A DNA stretch of 64,000 nucleotides from Schizochytrium sp. CCTCC M209059. Its lineage: Eukaryota; Sar; Bigyra; Thraustochytrida; Thraustochytriidae. The stretch covers positions 248,001 to 312,000 of the forward strand of contig KN805373.1 of assembly GCA_000818945.1 (NCBI GenBank), written 5' to 3'. Below the pieces are notes generated by a model. That model had not been told where the DNA came from. It saw nothing but the letters and a program-made list of their open reading frames with translations, and ran no database searches. How positions within the stretch are numbered: position 1 is the first letter of the stretch; each line of letters opens with the position of its first letter. The translations under genes were made by a program, and so were the position numbers. Positions 22,701 through 37,700 of this stretch are shown piece by piece.

Positions 22701-25700
22701 CTGCTCTTCGATGGTCGCCGCGAGATGGACAAGGTGTTCTTCGCTAGACACCAACGCCTCGTCGTCCGCATCGGCTTTGTGAATCTTCAAGCGAGCACCA
22801 AACGAGTATTCCCCGAGGCACGCTCCACAGTCTAGGACGCACCGCACGACTGCCTGTTGATGTTTTCGAATGATGATTTTATCCTCAGGCTCGAAGTGCA
22901 AAGGCATGTCGAGTGCGGGACCGCCTCTATAGGATTCAGGACTTGCAGATCCTTCCAACGAAAACAGAATGCGGACGTCGCTGGAGGTCGTGTTCTCAAG
23001 CATGAGATGTACTACTGCAGATGTATCCGCTTGAACTACAGTGCCAAAGTTCACTCTGCTGGTTGAGGAAGCGAAGCCCAACTCAGTTCCTGTGTGCTTG
23101 ATGCTGATGCGACAAAGCGCCAAATCTGACATCGAATTTGCACTATCGAATACTCCAAAGCGCTCTGCGGCAGACAGCTGCACGGAGACCTTATCAGTCT
23201 TCTTCTCAATGTCAGATGCGGCCGAGAGGAGTTTTAGACGCTGGTCTTGCATGTCGAGCATCATAGTGACACTTTGGCACGCTTTATGTAGCTGCCACGT
23301 GGTCAGATACTGATAGTCCTGACCATGTTTGCTGGGATTGTGATGTCTAGGGATAAAAGATCCTTTGACAATGCGCAAACACTGGCGTGCCTGCATCAAC
23401 TCCTCTTTCTGGAGACGCTTTGTAAAGACATATGCTCGAAGAGTGAACGCGGCCAGACTTGGAACCTGATGTATGAGGCTCTCATGAGCTGTAAAAGTTG
23501 TCTTTGCACGCAAAATTTCATTGCTAGCAAATTCCTCCACGATTTGTTGCTGCAATTTGATCTTGGGCTTCGATAGAAACCACGACCGGCCAAGATCCTC
23601 TTGATAAGACTCTGCGGCGCTTTGCTTGAGACTTCGAAGGAGGAGGTTACCATCCGCTTCACATCTTTGGAAAGCCATTGGAGTCCATTTTTCGGCAAGG
23701 AGTCTCAGAACTTCCCCTGCGCTTTCAAAGGTGGTGTCAGGCTCACTAGATGCTGCTCGCGACACAAGATCGTCAACGGCCTCTTTGAGCTCGTCTCGTT
23801 GTTCACATACACCCTCGCGCCAAGCAGCAAGCTTAGCCAGAGCTTTTTGGGCTCTCCTGACGGATTCAGGAGTTCTGCGGATCCTTTCAATGTCTTTGTC
23901 GCGTTCTTCTTCCAAGGCTCGTGTTGCTTCCTCTTTGCTAATTCGGGGACGACTGACTCCGCAGTTCCTGTGAGTAGGTTCGAGCTCTTTCCACTCAGAC
24001 CGAGCCCCATCGAGTTCCTCGAGACGCTTGGTGACTGGGTTGCTCGGCTTCTTGAAGATACCTGTGAACCCATTCAATAAACCTGTAATGACGCCTGAAT
24101 TAGCTGGATCCCTTTTGAGAGTCAGGTCGTGTCTCGAAAAGCGAATGGAGAAGGAATTTGGGTCATAAATCTTTCCCGTGTCCTGCTTTCTGCCGGAGTA
24201 CCTCTCCTCAGCGTATACATTTTGGAAGTTTAAGACATCAACCGAAATCTCTACGGGTGGTGCGTTTCCGTGTAGATTAAACGTCTCGTTGTGCAGTAGT
24301 TTCGGCTCAGAACTGTCTTTTGCCCCGGCTGCGTTTAAGGCGACTGATCTTTCATCTGTCATATTTGAGCCCGAAGCACCTTCTCCTCCTTTCTTCTTTG
24401 ACTCTGTATTTTTGTAGACTCTGAGCGTGAGCTTTGAGGGAAGCTTTCCTGATGAGATCTTCGGGAATGTGATGGACCATTGGTTTCTGGGATTCTTCTT
24501 GAATTTCCACTCTCTATATTCGCCACGAACCGTGACGTTCTCCCCAAACACCCAAAGTTTGGACGTTGCTTTCTGGAAAAACCGTTTAATCTTGCTGCAC
24601 CGAGAGAAATTTCCGTCAAGCTTCAGAAAATCCTTCAGCTCATTAAAAAAGAGCAACCTGTCGTTCGCAAAGCATTGGCAGGCAAGCTTGGCCAAGAGAT
24701 CGTCTTCAGTGGAGTCAATATCCCTACTCGTTGCTTCCCATGTTTGCTTTTTTCTTTTGAACTCCTCCAGAGCGCTTTCGTATTTCTTTTGAGCGTCTTC
24801 AATTATCTTCAGACGACTCGCTAGCTTATTTGCAAAATTTTGTCTCGCAATATCAACTTGCAATCCCTTTTGTAGAGACAGAGCCGCATTGAGATTTTCT
24901 ATCTCGAGTTTGATTCGTGGCCCTCTGGGGTAGTGACCGTGCGAATCGTTAATGAATTTCATCTTCTTGATGGCAGCCCGCATTTTCGACGAGCGCCGAG
25001 CGACAGAGTGTTCGAGAACACGATTAAAGTTCTCCTTCACCGAGTTACTGACCCCCTCGGATGTAGGTAGTGCCTGAAGCACGCAGAGAGTGTTCTCGCA
25101 GACGTCAGCAAAGTCTTTCACGATGTCTGAAATACCAAAAGGAAGTTCATCATCGATATCATCGAGCAACGAGTCGTGAATAGCTGCAAAGCAATCATGG
25201 GCAGCAGAGGCGAGCACTTTGACGGCTCTATCGTGATTCATCGCTCGGACAGGTGCATTCTTCACCTGAGATTGCTTCACCAAGGTTCGCTGAAAGATAT
25301 CTTCAAGCCAGGCACACGTGTACAGTAATGCTTCACGCGCAAATGAACGAGCAGCACGTCGCAGGTACCGCACTTGAAAATTCTCCGACGTCGCGCAGCA
25401 CATTTTCAAGATCTCTGACGTTCTAGCGCTGAGTCGATGAGCAACCTTAACGGTCTCACTGGGCTCATTCTCAAAATCGCCCGTCCATTCCTTGGCTCCC
25501 TTGACAGCAGCTTCAAAGGCTGACAGCAACGATGTATGCTTCGGGAATGCATCCGCTGAACGGGCCGGGGGCGTCGACTCGAAAATGTATTGCTTGAAAT
25601 GCTTGGCAACATAAGCAAGGGCCAACGAAGTTTGCTTGTACGTGTCAAGACCCTTTTGAAGTGATCGGGACAGCTGAAAGCTACTACTGGGAACCTTAAA

Positions 25701-28700
25701 TGCCGTGCAAGCGGCAGAGCGATTGATGCTCAAAATGAGGACCGCATCAATCTGATTGGAGAGAAGTGCCGATGTTTTGACGACCTGAGTAGCCCAATCG
25801 AGCTTTAAAAAGTAGTTGTCCCCACTTCGCTTAAGCCGACCCTCAAAGTCCGTGATAAGGTCAGCTTGTTCGCTTCGGCTTGCATTCGTCATAGCCGCAC
25901 CCTGCAAAAGAGCGTATGCGAGCTGATTGACGAAGGCACTTGCATCCCTGATAATGTCCTTTAGGGATTCGCTGCGAACTTTTTCTTGTGCCCCTGACAG
26001 CTTATTGGAAGCATTTAGCACCTCCTGACCTGCCCTCACTACTTTCTCCACTTTCTCCATTGCATCATCACTCTGGCACTTTTTCTCGAGTTCAAGTAGA
26101 GACGCCTTTGCGAAATTCATGCTCTTACGCGCGCAGTCAATATCCGATGCAATGGGCGACGAGTCCACACGATCGAAGATCTTTGTGCAGTTCTCCCAAT
26201 TCTGCTTTTGCTTCTTTGCATATTCAGAGGGCTCTGAGCCGTGCTTGCTAGTGCACTCGCAAAGTAATCTGTATGTTTCGAGCTGAAACTTCGGTAGGTC
26301 TTCGAGGCGTGCCACTGCTCCAGGATCAGAGCCTTGAATGGCACGTTTCGTCAGTCCCAGAGCCTTTTTGATAACTCCGCGGCACTCAACGAGCGCCTCG
26401 CCCTCTAGCATTCTATTTGCGACCTCTTTCAGTTCGTCTAGGGCATCGATCGCCATGCTATGCTTTTTAGGCTCGAACATGCAGGCATCCGCGGTCATAT
26501 ATGCCTCCAGAAGCAAACCTGTCACATCGTCCTTCTTCTCTTCAGGTACAACCGAACACAACTCCAAAAGGCAGAGCGGAAGGGCCCCAGGAATGCTCGG
26601 ATGGACACTACCAGGGAGGGCTTGACGCAGAAGCTGCTTGATGTCTGCAGAGTAAGCTGTTGCTCGCCGCACTCCATCAAACTCTTCGAAAATTCCTTGC
26701 TCCTGAAAATGGTAAGCATCGTGAGAGCTTGCAAGCCGGAAGAAGTCGAGGTGCATCACGTTAAGGCGTATCGTCGAAAGCTCGACAAGCTCATGATGGA
26801 ATTGGACAACCTTTCGGAACGCGTTGTCGCATAAACGCTGAAGAGGGGGAGTGATCTGGTCATCTGAAAGTTCTTTCTCTCTTGCATCAAGAGCCTCACG
26901 CAGGTACGCGACTGAGTCCTCCGTCCCGGGAAGAGCATACCCACCTGGCGGTTGCAGAATATCTGAAAGCGCTTCCAGCGCAGCTTTCCGCCCATCGCCA
27001 GAATATTTCTTCCCGAGTTGGGCCAGATAGAAAACACGTGCCCACCCACGGCACTCTGCCGCTAGTTTCTCGAGTTCAACGTCAAACAGCTCTGTGTTGG
27101 GCGCAGACCTCGTACCTTCAGAGACCAAAGCTTTCTCATTGAAGCGGGTGTCAGTCTGCGCGAATGCCTTCTGAAGCTCGGCACCGGCCTTCTTCATATA
27201 AGTTTCTATCGTGCCGTCACGCAAACGAGGAGGGAGCTCTCTCATAAATGCGTGGTCCTTGCGTGAGGCTTCCCGCGCAATTTCGACTTGGCGCTCCAGG
27301 TGAGAAATGTCCCGCTCGATTTCCGCTAACCGAGTATCATCGATGTTATCTTTCAGCTCGAGCTCACGCAGCATTTCCTCAAGACGCGCATTGCCCCAAA
27401 ACTGGGTTTGCATCAGTTCGTGCAGTCTGCTTGTCAGGATCTGTCGAACCTTGTGATTTTTGCTTTGTGCGCTCATCTCTTGAGGCTTGCCAACGAAAGT
27501 TGAGCTTGCACTAGGCGTATGTTTATGCGGCGGTGCTGCTTCTAACCTCTTTAGAGTACCTTGAAAGACCCACGACGTGTCCTTCATGCCCAGAGCGTCC
27601 AGCAATTTGTGTGCTGGTTTCACGACTATCTTCTGAAAATTATTAGTCACGGGCAATTGTGCTGTCCAAATCCCACTCGAATCCTTCTTGAAGTAGTCAA
27701 GAACAACTTCGACGATGCTTTTAAAGGCCTGCGCTGTCCCTTGCACAATCTTCCGGCTTTGCGTGGAGAGAGAATCTGAAATCTCGTTTCGCAAGAGTGT
27801 CATGAAACACTCTCCTGCGAAGTTTTGCAAGTCCTGATAGAGCTGAGCGGCTGCCTGCTTTGCTCTGGCTGTGGGGTCGTTCGCGATTTCATGCAGCGTT
27901 TTGAGAATCGTCTCGCCGGTGAGCATCCGCTTGGTGAGCGAGGAACCTGACAAGTTCTTGATCCTTGCTAGAACCTCAGTCGCGGCGTTTGCAGAGAGGC
28001 CTTTTGTAAACGTCAGCACTTCTTTTGCCACATCAATGGATTCTTCAGCAGGCGTTGCTTCCGATACGTAATTTTCCACAGCCTCCAGGAATTTGTTCGA
28101 GTCCGTCTCCTTTTCAAGTTTGAGCAGGAAATCTTCAACTCGAAAAATGCTTCGACGAACCCTGCGAGTGAGAGCAGAAGCTTCATCTGTTGCCCGAACT
28201 TCAGCTGGAGCAGGCAGCTCTTGCACAAAACTTGCTGTTTCGGCATTCATGAGATCCGTGAGAATAGGCTGCTCGAGCTTACCATCAGCGGAAAGGAGTG
28301 CCTTTGCTCGAAGAAGAGTATCCAGAATGTTGGAGATGCCTTCAGTCTCGGAGTTCTCTCGAGGTAGACGATGAATGTGAGGGCTGACCAACCCGCGATT
28401 GTTTATTGCCGAACGACAAATATTCTCACGCTCATCTTCGTATGCGTAGTCTCCGGATCTTTCAGGAAGGAGACAAATGGTATGGCCTTCCCAAAAAACG
28501 ATGGCAAATGCCGATGATCCTGAAGGATCAAGTGGGTCGACAATAAGTACGACACAGGCATCAGAGGTATCGCACAAAGGTAGAGAAACAGATGTGGAGA
28601 GAAGGCGGTTCTGGATGCACACCTTGGCGCGATCAAGAATCCAGCACTCCTTCTCAGCGCTCACAAATTCTTCCGGAGGTTCAAAGAACATCAGACTGGC

Positions 28701-31700
28701 GACAAAGTTTGCGAGTGGAGATTCCATGGACTCCTTGCTCAGGTTAGAAAGCATTCGCTTCAGATTCCAGATGTCTGCGACGCTCCGCCTTGTTCGGATC
28801 TGACGGCGTGCGTCATTGTCAAGCGCAGACCAGGTCTCAGCAATCGACGACCAGTCTGCAGCACTCTCGCTTGACCTGTAGTGCTTTACGAGACTGTCGA
28901 GCAGGTGTTGCCCCAGTAGGTCATTAGCATCTTCGTAGGTCTCGTCGATACAATCGTACAGCTCTTTTTTCACCGCCGCTTCGTCTCGTATGGCTTCTGA
29001 CTCCCTATGGAGTGCGTCCGAGAGGGTACTCTGGGAGTTCGTCGATGTTTCATTAGCCTCGTCATTAATAGCAGATGTCATCTGCGCTACTTCTTCTTCA
29101 GCCTGCTTTCGCAATGACTCCGTCTTGCGAAATTCGTCGTACTTTGTTTTGATGGTTTGTGCGCGCTTGGCACAATGCTTTGCAAGAGCCGTCTCGAATG
29201 CCTGCAGAGCCGACAAAATGCCGAGTCTTTCCATTTGAACAAAGGCCATGTCCCCGTTGTCGGACACATCTACGTTCCAAGGTGCACTGAAATACCGTGA
29301 CAACTCGAGGGATCGGTCCCCTGCACGCGGCAAAAACCGATTCCAGATCACATCGAGAAAGGTGATCGAACGCATAAGTTGGAATGCCTCAGATGGTGGG
29401 TCTTGAGCGGCTTCAATGATGGCGCCCAGGAGTGAGCGGATCCGCGTTGCACTTCGTTGAAGCTCCACATCGCGCTGGCCTTCAAGAGCAAAGCGTTTTG
29501 CTGACTGGCCGCCTTCTTCAAGGCCATGACCGACGCTTTCAAAATCCGACAAAAGACCTTCGCGCACAAAAGATAGCCAGAAGGTCGGCTGTGCCTTCCG
29601 ATGAACGGATGTCGCTCGGCACAGATATTCCATGAGAGCTCTCACAAGGTTGTAAAGTTCCGAATCAGGAACACGCAAGGCTTGAACAACAGATGCGTAG
29701 TCGCTGAACACCGCATGAGCGCGCTCTAGAATGCAGAGTCGATCCGCCGCTTTTGTGAGCGACGTATCGCTCACAAATTTCCACAGCGCATGATGCGCCT
29801 TGTCGAATGCAACTCTTACGGAACGCTGAATTTCCTGCAAGGTTCGAGTGTTTTGCTCGAGATCAACGCCGAATGCAGCGAGTAATCCGAATTCTTCGAT
29901 TTCATGACGGGCCATGTGAGCCAGATCAGGCCGAATCTCTTTCTGAAGAAGCATTTCCACAATGTCTTTGGTCACATTCTCGCGCTCTTTTCCAGCTGGC
30001 ACACTCTCTACAAGACAGACCAGAGCCTCGCCCAATTTCGTCTCGACAAACGACATTGTTTGGATGAACGAGCGTTTCTGGCGTTTCCACGTGCGAAGCG
30101 GGTCTTCGGCAACCCCGGAACGGACAAGGTCGGTTGCCATGGATGCCTCGACGACGTTTGAGTCCTTCAAAATTTCCACAAGACCTTCCAAGGCGAGTGG
30201 GCGGCATGCTGATTGCATGCTTTCAAGGTAAATGTGCCACAACGCCCATACGTATGCAGAAAGCGGACTTGCTCGGGATTTGGTCCTTCGTAAGTGAAAT
30301 CTTCCGGTCGTCAGAACGCGAAGAAGCATGTTCAAGGAGAGACATGCGCCTCCCGCTAGCTCGAGTGTTCCCTTGTCCTCGAGCGAGCGACAGTGACCGT
30401 GAAATCTACGCAGGATCTCTGCGAGTTGACCCGCGCACTCGATTTTTGGAAGCATACTGCACACGATTGTATGTAGAGTTCCGCCAGAGTCACAGTCAGC
30501 ATCGATCGCTGGAAGCCAGAGCCGAATAACACGATTCAAGAAGGCCGACGAGAGCTTGAAGCTGTTGATGCGCCCAGCATTCGCCGTGCAAAAGATGCGA
30601 AATTCGCTGTGGATCGGGATCGTTTGGTCGCGACCATCCGCAGTGAAGACGTCAGATGAACCACTCTCGAGAAGGGCCAGGCTAGGGTCTGCCTCGAAGA
30701 GCGAGTTGAGGCGTTCCAGTACCTCCGGTGGGGCGCTGTTGACGTTGTCGAGAAGTACAAAGTCACCCTCGCGCATTGCCCGGACCAGCTCAGATTCCAC
30801 GAACTGAAATGCAAGGTCATTTGCGCTGCTTCCCACCGGCGCAGAAGACTTTTCATCCTCTATAATTTGCCTGATCTTGATGTCGTCGTAGACTGTTCGT
30901 TTGCTCTCGAGCTCGCACCATCTATGTGCACGGCTCAACCGCATGCGCAAGTGGTGACGCTCCTCCGAAGCTGCGAGACTGCTCAACACTGCCGCACTTG
31001 ACTTGAGAGCTGATTGTAAACGAAGCACAGCTTCCAACAAGTGCTCCACCAATTCCAGCCGGCCAGCCCCACCCGAATTTGCGTTGAATGCGCGTTCGAT
31101 ATCGAAAGCACCTTGAACATTTGCGGGAAGGGCTTCAAGAACCTTCTGTGAAGGAATGTGCGTTTTATTCTTGTTTTTCACAATGATTGGAAAAACGTGA
31201 GCGAGGAAGAGACGCCATCTGGACATGAGAGACTCGAAAAATGGCCGCACGGCAAGCTCTGCGTGCGTCGCGAGCTGGGCTGGGACCCATTGTCCGATCA
31301 GATCAGACGTTTCCGTGCTGTCGGTTAAAGAAAGCACCACGAGCCTGCGCTTCATGAGACGAGCCAGCTCTTTTACAAGGGAAGTCTTGCCTGAGCCAGA
31401 GGGCCCTTCAAGCAGAACTGATCGATTGCTCTGAACAACCATGCCGAGCGCCTCTAAATGCATGAGAGTGGAGTCCGTGGGCACAAGGCCCGGGGCATCG
31501 CTTTCGTGAAGGCCCTGGTTGAGATACACTGCTCCAATTCGCAAGGAGCCAGTGACAGAGCGATCAAGCTCACGAGTGACACGAGCTTGTAGGAGGTCCT
31601 CCACCGGGAGGTGTTTGTCAAGAACCTCATTCGCAGCTACTTGCTCGTCCGCACTTTGCAGGCCATCGACATAAACGATCGAGGCCAGCCGCTTGAGGAT

Positions 31701-34700
31701 AACGGAACGAATGTCTGTTTGCAAAGGGACATTTTCACTCGCGAAGTGATCCGTAATATTGGCTGCATTTCCAGCGAGAAGGTCCCGGAGTTTCATCAGA
31801 TCGCGCAAATTGAATCCGCACCCACCGTGGCCCTTGCCAATCTTTTTTTGTGACGCTAAGTCCTGAAGCTCCCAGTGAATCTCGAAAAGTGCCTCCAAGT
31901 GCTCGAACATGAGCACCCTGTCCTCAATGAGCTCTTTAAATGCGCTCTGGAAGATGTCGAAAAGCTCGTCGCGATTGTACTCCCCCAAACGAACAACAGA
32001 AAAGAGATTCTCGATCGATCGAGGGAGCTTGGCGCGACCTCCTCCAACACCAACAGGGTTCATCGTGGCAAAAACTTGCAGATTGTGGATTGCAATGTCT
32101 TCGTTCGACCCAGGGGCATTGAAAGTGCCACGCCCGGAAAAAACGGGCGCAATGGCTTCAAGAGTCTCTGGGGGCGCGAGGTTAAGCTCGTCTAGCAGAA
32201 GCCACTTTTCCGATCGCAGCGCTTCAATGAGGGGTCCGTCCTGCCATTCAAAGACGCGTTTTCCGTCCTCTGTGCTTCGCGGAATAATGCTTCCGAAGAG
32301 CTGCTCCGGCGTAGTGTTGGCAGAAAAGTTGATACGCTTGACCTCGAACCCAAGCAGACGCGCAACTGCTTCAACCGACGCAGTCTTCCCGATACCCGGA
32401 GGGCCTTCAAGAAGAAGTGGACTTTGTGCTGAGATTGCGGCAAAAATTCGGGCCACATTTTGAACAGCAGTCTTTGTTACATGCAAGCCGAAACGTTCCA
32501 TGCTGGAATTCTCCGAAACCGAATCGTTCATTTTGGCGACCAGGCCGCCATATTCACACCGCATCAAGCGCCTGCCATCGGCTTCAATTTTCTGGAAGGG
32601 CGATTGCAGAATTCTCTCCGAGGGTTCGCCAAAGAGAGCGTCAAGATCTCCTGCTTGATGCACCCGCGCGATGACATTCTTTACGTCATTCAGAGCATTG
32701 AGTCCCACGTGAGCCGCTCCGTCGAGGAGTAGAAAGCGCATACCAAGCACGGCAAGGCGAGAACGGTCATCTGCTCCTCCAAGGCCATGTTGAGACTGAG
32801 CAGCGACAAATTTGCAAACCCTGAGCAAGTCACTGATCGTACTACGCTTTCCGGCCGGCGTTTGCTTCCATTCAAGCAGAACATTGGTCAGGTGCTTTGC
32901 AAGAGCAACGTTGGCAGGCGCTCCGCCCCCGAGAGCGTGCGCGAGAATATGCGTGATGTCCCTCGTGGCGCCCGTCGTGATCTCTTGACCTTCGCGAACT
33001 TGAGGCAAGAGAGCTGGAACGTGGATTTCCGTGAATCTTGACCGTGTCGCAGGACTAATGTTTCGAAGTTGTTGCCCTTCTGCATAGTGGACCGTTGCGA
33101 AGACCTGGAAGTCTGGCGAAATGGCAATGTCCTGGCCGCTTGCTGCACGGGCAACATCTTCAACGAGAGTGAACGCGGGCTCAGGCTCAAACACGCTATT
33201 AAGCCGTTCTGGAACAGCTTGGTCAGGAAGGTCAAAGTCCTCAAAGAGAATTGGCACTCCCGCGGACAAAGCAGACGTGACTGGCCCCTCACGAAAGGCA
33301 AAAATTGGATCCCCAGAGGCACTTTCGATGATTCTTTGAACCTGTGCCTGCAGCCTCTCAGCATGCTCCAGCTCTTTGTCGTCATGTGGGAGGCGCTCAC
33401 GCATGAGGTCGATCGTCGTTATCACTTGGCTGACGCAGTCTTGAAAAGCCAGAGTATTGCCTTTTGCAGAACGATTCACGAGCTGCATGCGGTGAAGGAT
33501 TTCAAGGTCGAAAACGTTTTCGTCAGCATTTTTATTGTCGGTGTCACTGACGTTGTCACTCTCATCATCCGACACCAATTCATGGCGCTGAGGTTGCGAC
33601 GCCTGAACCTCTCCACGCAAAAAGGAAGAGCTCTTTGCATCACCTTTCTCATCGCTGGAATCGTCAGAAGCAAATGGATCTTCCACGCCCGTGCTCTCGT
33701 CCGGTGTCTGATCTATCTCATCATCAGAGCTCAAGTACGGGTCATCTGGGCCATCTTCAGGCGCGGAAGGTGGAGGGGCCAGCGGTGCTTTGGGCCGACT
33801 CAACTGTGCGTCGCCGCCTGTGTCATCGTCGCTGTCCGCATAGGGGTAACCTACTGCCATTCCAGCATCTGAGAGCGATAAGCTCTGTCCTGTGGGGTGG
33901 CTCACATGAACGAAGCTTCCCGAGCTCCGCGAGCCGGAGCCGTCAACGGAGGTACCCGATGAAGAAGTATGCGATGCCGAATCTGCATGGGTCCATGATC
34001 CTGAAGTATGAGTTATTGATGAACCAGATCTTGTTTCCAAGTCATCGCCTTCGTCGCTCTCATTGTCAGGAACGTATTGTGCCATGTCAGCGGCAAGGTG
34101 GTCGCTCGCTTGAGCCTGTCCTAGCTCATGTTCTTCGTCAGATCGCAGCTTACCAGCTTGGCGTTCTTCCGTGTCGAAAAGATTAATCTTTTCGGCCAGA
34201 ACTGAAAGCGCGCCTTCACACCGAACGACCCAGTCACCAGAACCTTGCGTCTCGCGTCGAGCACGCGAAAATGCGCGCTGAAGTACTGATTGCAACTCTT
34301 GAAGTGCGGAAGCGGGCGAATAAGGATGAACTTGGCCAATGAGGTCGCTGGTCTCCGTATCTGGGGACAGATGGCACACGACCGGAGACGGCGCATTTGG
34401 ATTCTTCGCAATACTGCACCAAGTTTCGAACATCGTCGTCTTGAATGACGTCGGGCCTACCAAAAGAATGGGCTCCTTGTTATTGGCTGCAACGAGCACC
34501 TGCGCGAGACACTGCACAAACGAAGACGGAAGCGACTCTGTCTCAAGCTCTCCGGACTCCGTTACGTGTGGAGCGATAAGACTTGCTCGTCGAAGATTTG
34601 CATCATGTACAGTGACGTGAAGACCATCAAGCGACACTCGAATGTCGCTTCCAACTTGTTGAAGTCGCACGCGATGATGCGGCTCACTGATGCCAAGAAC

Positions 34701-37700
34701 TTGAGCAACGTTTCTTTTCTGTGTTGCTGTCGTCGCACGCGATGCAATGAGCGAGTAGCCAACTCGACACCAATCTTCTAGAGATGCGCGCTCCAACTGG
34801 TGAAAGCGACGCCGCCACTTTACGAGTTCGCGGAATGAAAGCCGCAATGTGCGGTCTGGGCGCAGCTCGCCATAGACGCGAGACATTAAACGGCTCACAT
34901 CTCGTGGCACTGGTGGAAGTACGCGACCATCCAAGCGTTCGCAGCGCTTTTGAAGGATGACAGAGAGTTCGTCGTCCGCGTCGGGTTGGACATTAGACGC
35001 CGTGCTGTATTCCTTGGCGATGAAGACCACAAAGCGAGAACGCAGTGTTGGGGGGAGTTGATTGCGGCCTGCAAACTCTCTTCCTGCTGGATTCTGCGTC
35101 GCAAAGAAACGAAAAGCAGGGTGCACGGCAACCATACGGTCAGAGTCTGCGACCCTGACCATCGACGCGCCCTCAAGGAGAGGAGCGAGCATGCTGAGAA
35201 TGCTAGGGTCGGCAAGATTCAATTCGTCTGCCAAAAACCAGTCGCCTTCCTGCAAAGCGCGTGTGAGAGGGCCATCGTTGAAGACGAGACCGCCCCCACT
35301 AGGAAGAAAGCTTCCAAAGTAATCGTATATTGTGGTTGCAGCTGTATTGTTGACACGCAGGAGACGCTTATTGCTCTGGCGAGCAAGAACACCAACCAAT
35401 GCGGTTTTGCCAACTGCAGCTGGACCTTCCAAAAGAACTGGATGACCACAAAGCTGCGCAAGCTGCACGCCACATGCAAATTGGAGGCGCGCTCCAGTCA
35501 AGACAATCTTGTTCTGGTCATCTTTGGGAATGTGCTCTTGCGAGATGCTTGCCAGCGCTTTATCCACAGGCTTCCCGTGGACGATCTTATGTGCGGTCTC
35601 AATGCTTGTCTTGAGATCAAGACAACCGGGGAAGATCCTACGCAGACGGTAGGCGCTGTCGAGGATCTGAGTAATCGTGCGGAGCTGAACTTCCTTTGAC
35701 TGAACCTCCGTTTTCTCCAATGCAATGAGGGTCTCCGCAACTTCAGAAAGTTGTTGTTCTGCATCTTCTGTGGAGCCAAGGCTTAGGATGACCCGTGCAA
35801 CCTCTTTGGTTTCCTCGCAAAGTGCTTCGTCCCCTTCCGCTTCAATGGATGGCAGGAAGATAGCTGAGAAACGATTGCTGAGAGCTGGGCTAAGTTCTGT
35901 GCATCTGCCTGACGCCTGCCCGAGCATGGTCGCCACCACACGAAACGAACCAGGAACCGAAAGCGGCTCGACTTCTCCCTTTTCTGTGAGACGCCAATCG
36001 ACGGGATCCTCCAAGAGCGGATTCAATCGCTCAAGCACGCACGGATCGGCGTCGCTGACATTATCCAAAAGAATCCAAGATCCGTCCTTGAGCGACTGAG
36101 TCACAAGGCCGTCACGCCAAGCAATTGAGTTTCTTGGCCCACCATCAATCCCGCCGGTTGAGACGCTGATTGGCTGTTGGCTACCAATGAGCAACGATGC
36201 TTCTGTTTCTCCGGTCAAGTATGCCTGGATACACTCAAATCCCCGCAGGTCCGCCAAAACTCGCAACGCCACGCTCTTGCCCGTACCGCAAGGACCAACA
36301 ATGAGGAGAGGTAGCTGGGAGCGGAGAGCCGCATGTGATGCAGCAAGTAGGCGCTTGAGACGAGGCGTAAATGCGATTGGAGATCTCGGAACCGGGCCTG
36401 CACGAACCTCCTCGAGAATACTTTGAACGTCCACGGCACTTGAGATGCGTTTGTCAAGAGCATCGAGTATGGACTTTGCAACGCGGTCTTGGAGATCTTC
36501 AGCTCGCACAATAGATGCTGCACCCTCGATGCAGATCTCTGCAAGCCTGAGATCGGGATCAGCGAGACCCGGATTTTTCTGAGCCAACGCAATGTAGTCC
36601 TTAACCCAAATTTGCCAGACGTGCGAAAGTCCAAGATGAACACCATATGTCTTGATTACATCAGGGTCGCCAAGCAGGGATGAGACAGCGGCCTGCGCGT
36701 GCGCAAGAAGTTGAGCCGTTGATTCAAGGAGCTGGAGTCCGCGCGCAATTTCTCTGCCCCCGGCGCGGTCATAAAAGGCATAAATTTCATCCTCTGATGG
36801 CTCATTCTTGAAGCGGATGTCTTTAAAAGTATCCGTGGACGCCTCAAAGTCGCGCCAACCTGCGTATTTGCGTTGCCACGAAGAGGGAAAGATGCTCCAC
36901 ACTTGGTCAAGAGAGTCCATTCGACGAAAACGCCGCGCATACACTCGCCAAGTATCTTGCGCAAGTTGTGCAGCGATTTTCGACACATGTATGTCCGCGT
37001 CGATGCTAATGCAGCTCCGCGTAAATCGAATAACGGCGAGAACCTCGCGGATGGAGAAAGAGGCATACGCTTGTTGCTCGGGGAAACCTAAATCAGCATT
37101 GGCTGTGAGTGCGCAGACCTTATCGTGAAACTCGAGCAGGTTCTCTGCGTGGACCTTAAGGCCAGCGTGTAGATCGGACGGAAGACGCACACAAAGCCTA
37201 TGATAAGCAATTTCAACAAGCTCATCGGTTGGAAGAGGTTTAAAGATGAGAGGAATGAACCTCGAAAGTGTTGAAGAAGACATAGGCTCGCGTTTGTTCT
37301 TGAAGAAGCCAGCATTAGGGTTTTGCGTGGCGAAAAGTCGAAAGTCGGGGTGCATTTGAATTTGGCGAAGATGCGATTCCGAATTTGTCGGATCCTTGAG
37401 TTTGAGGACTCCAGAGTCGAGAGCCTCCTGAATCGACTGAATCACTTGTTCCTCGGCGAGGTTGATCTCATCGAGAAGCAGCCAGTCCCCACGCGAGAAT
37501 GCAAGTGTAAACGGCTGTTCAGTCGCCTCAGGACCCTTTTGCCCAAGTTTAATAGACAAAAGAAGATCGTCAGGGGTGATTGTACGGCTCATGTTAAAGC
37601 GAAGCAAGGACTTCCCCGCTTGGGTAGCGGCCGCGAGCACCGTCGCGCTTTTGCCGGCGCCAGTTGCTCCCTCGAGGAGAATCGGCGAGGGGCTCTTGAC

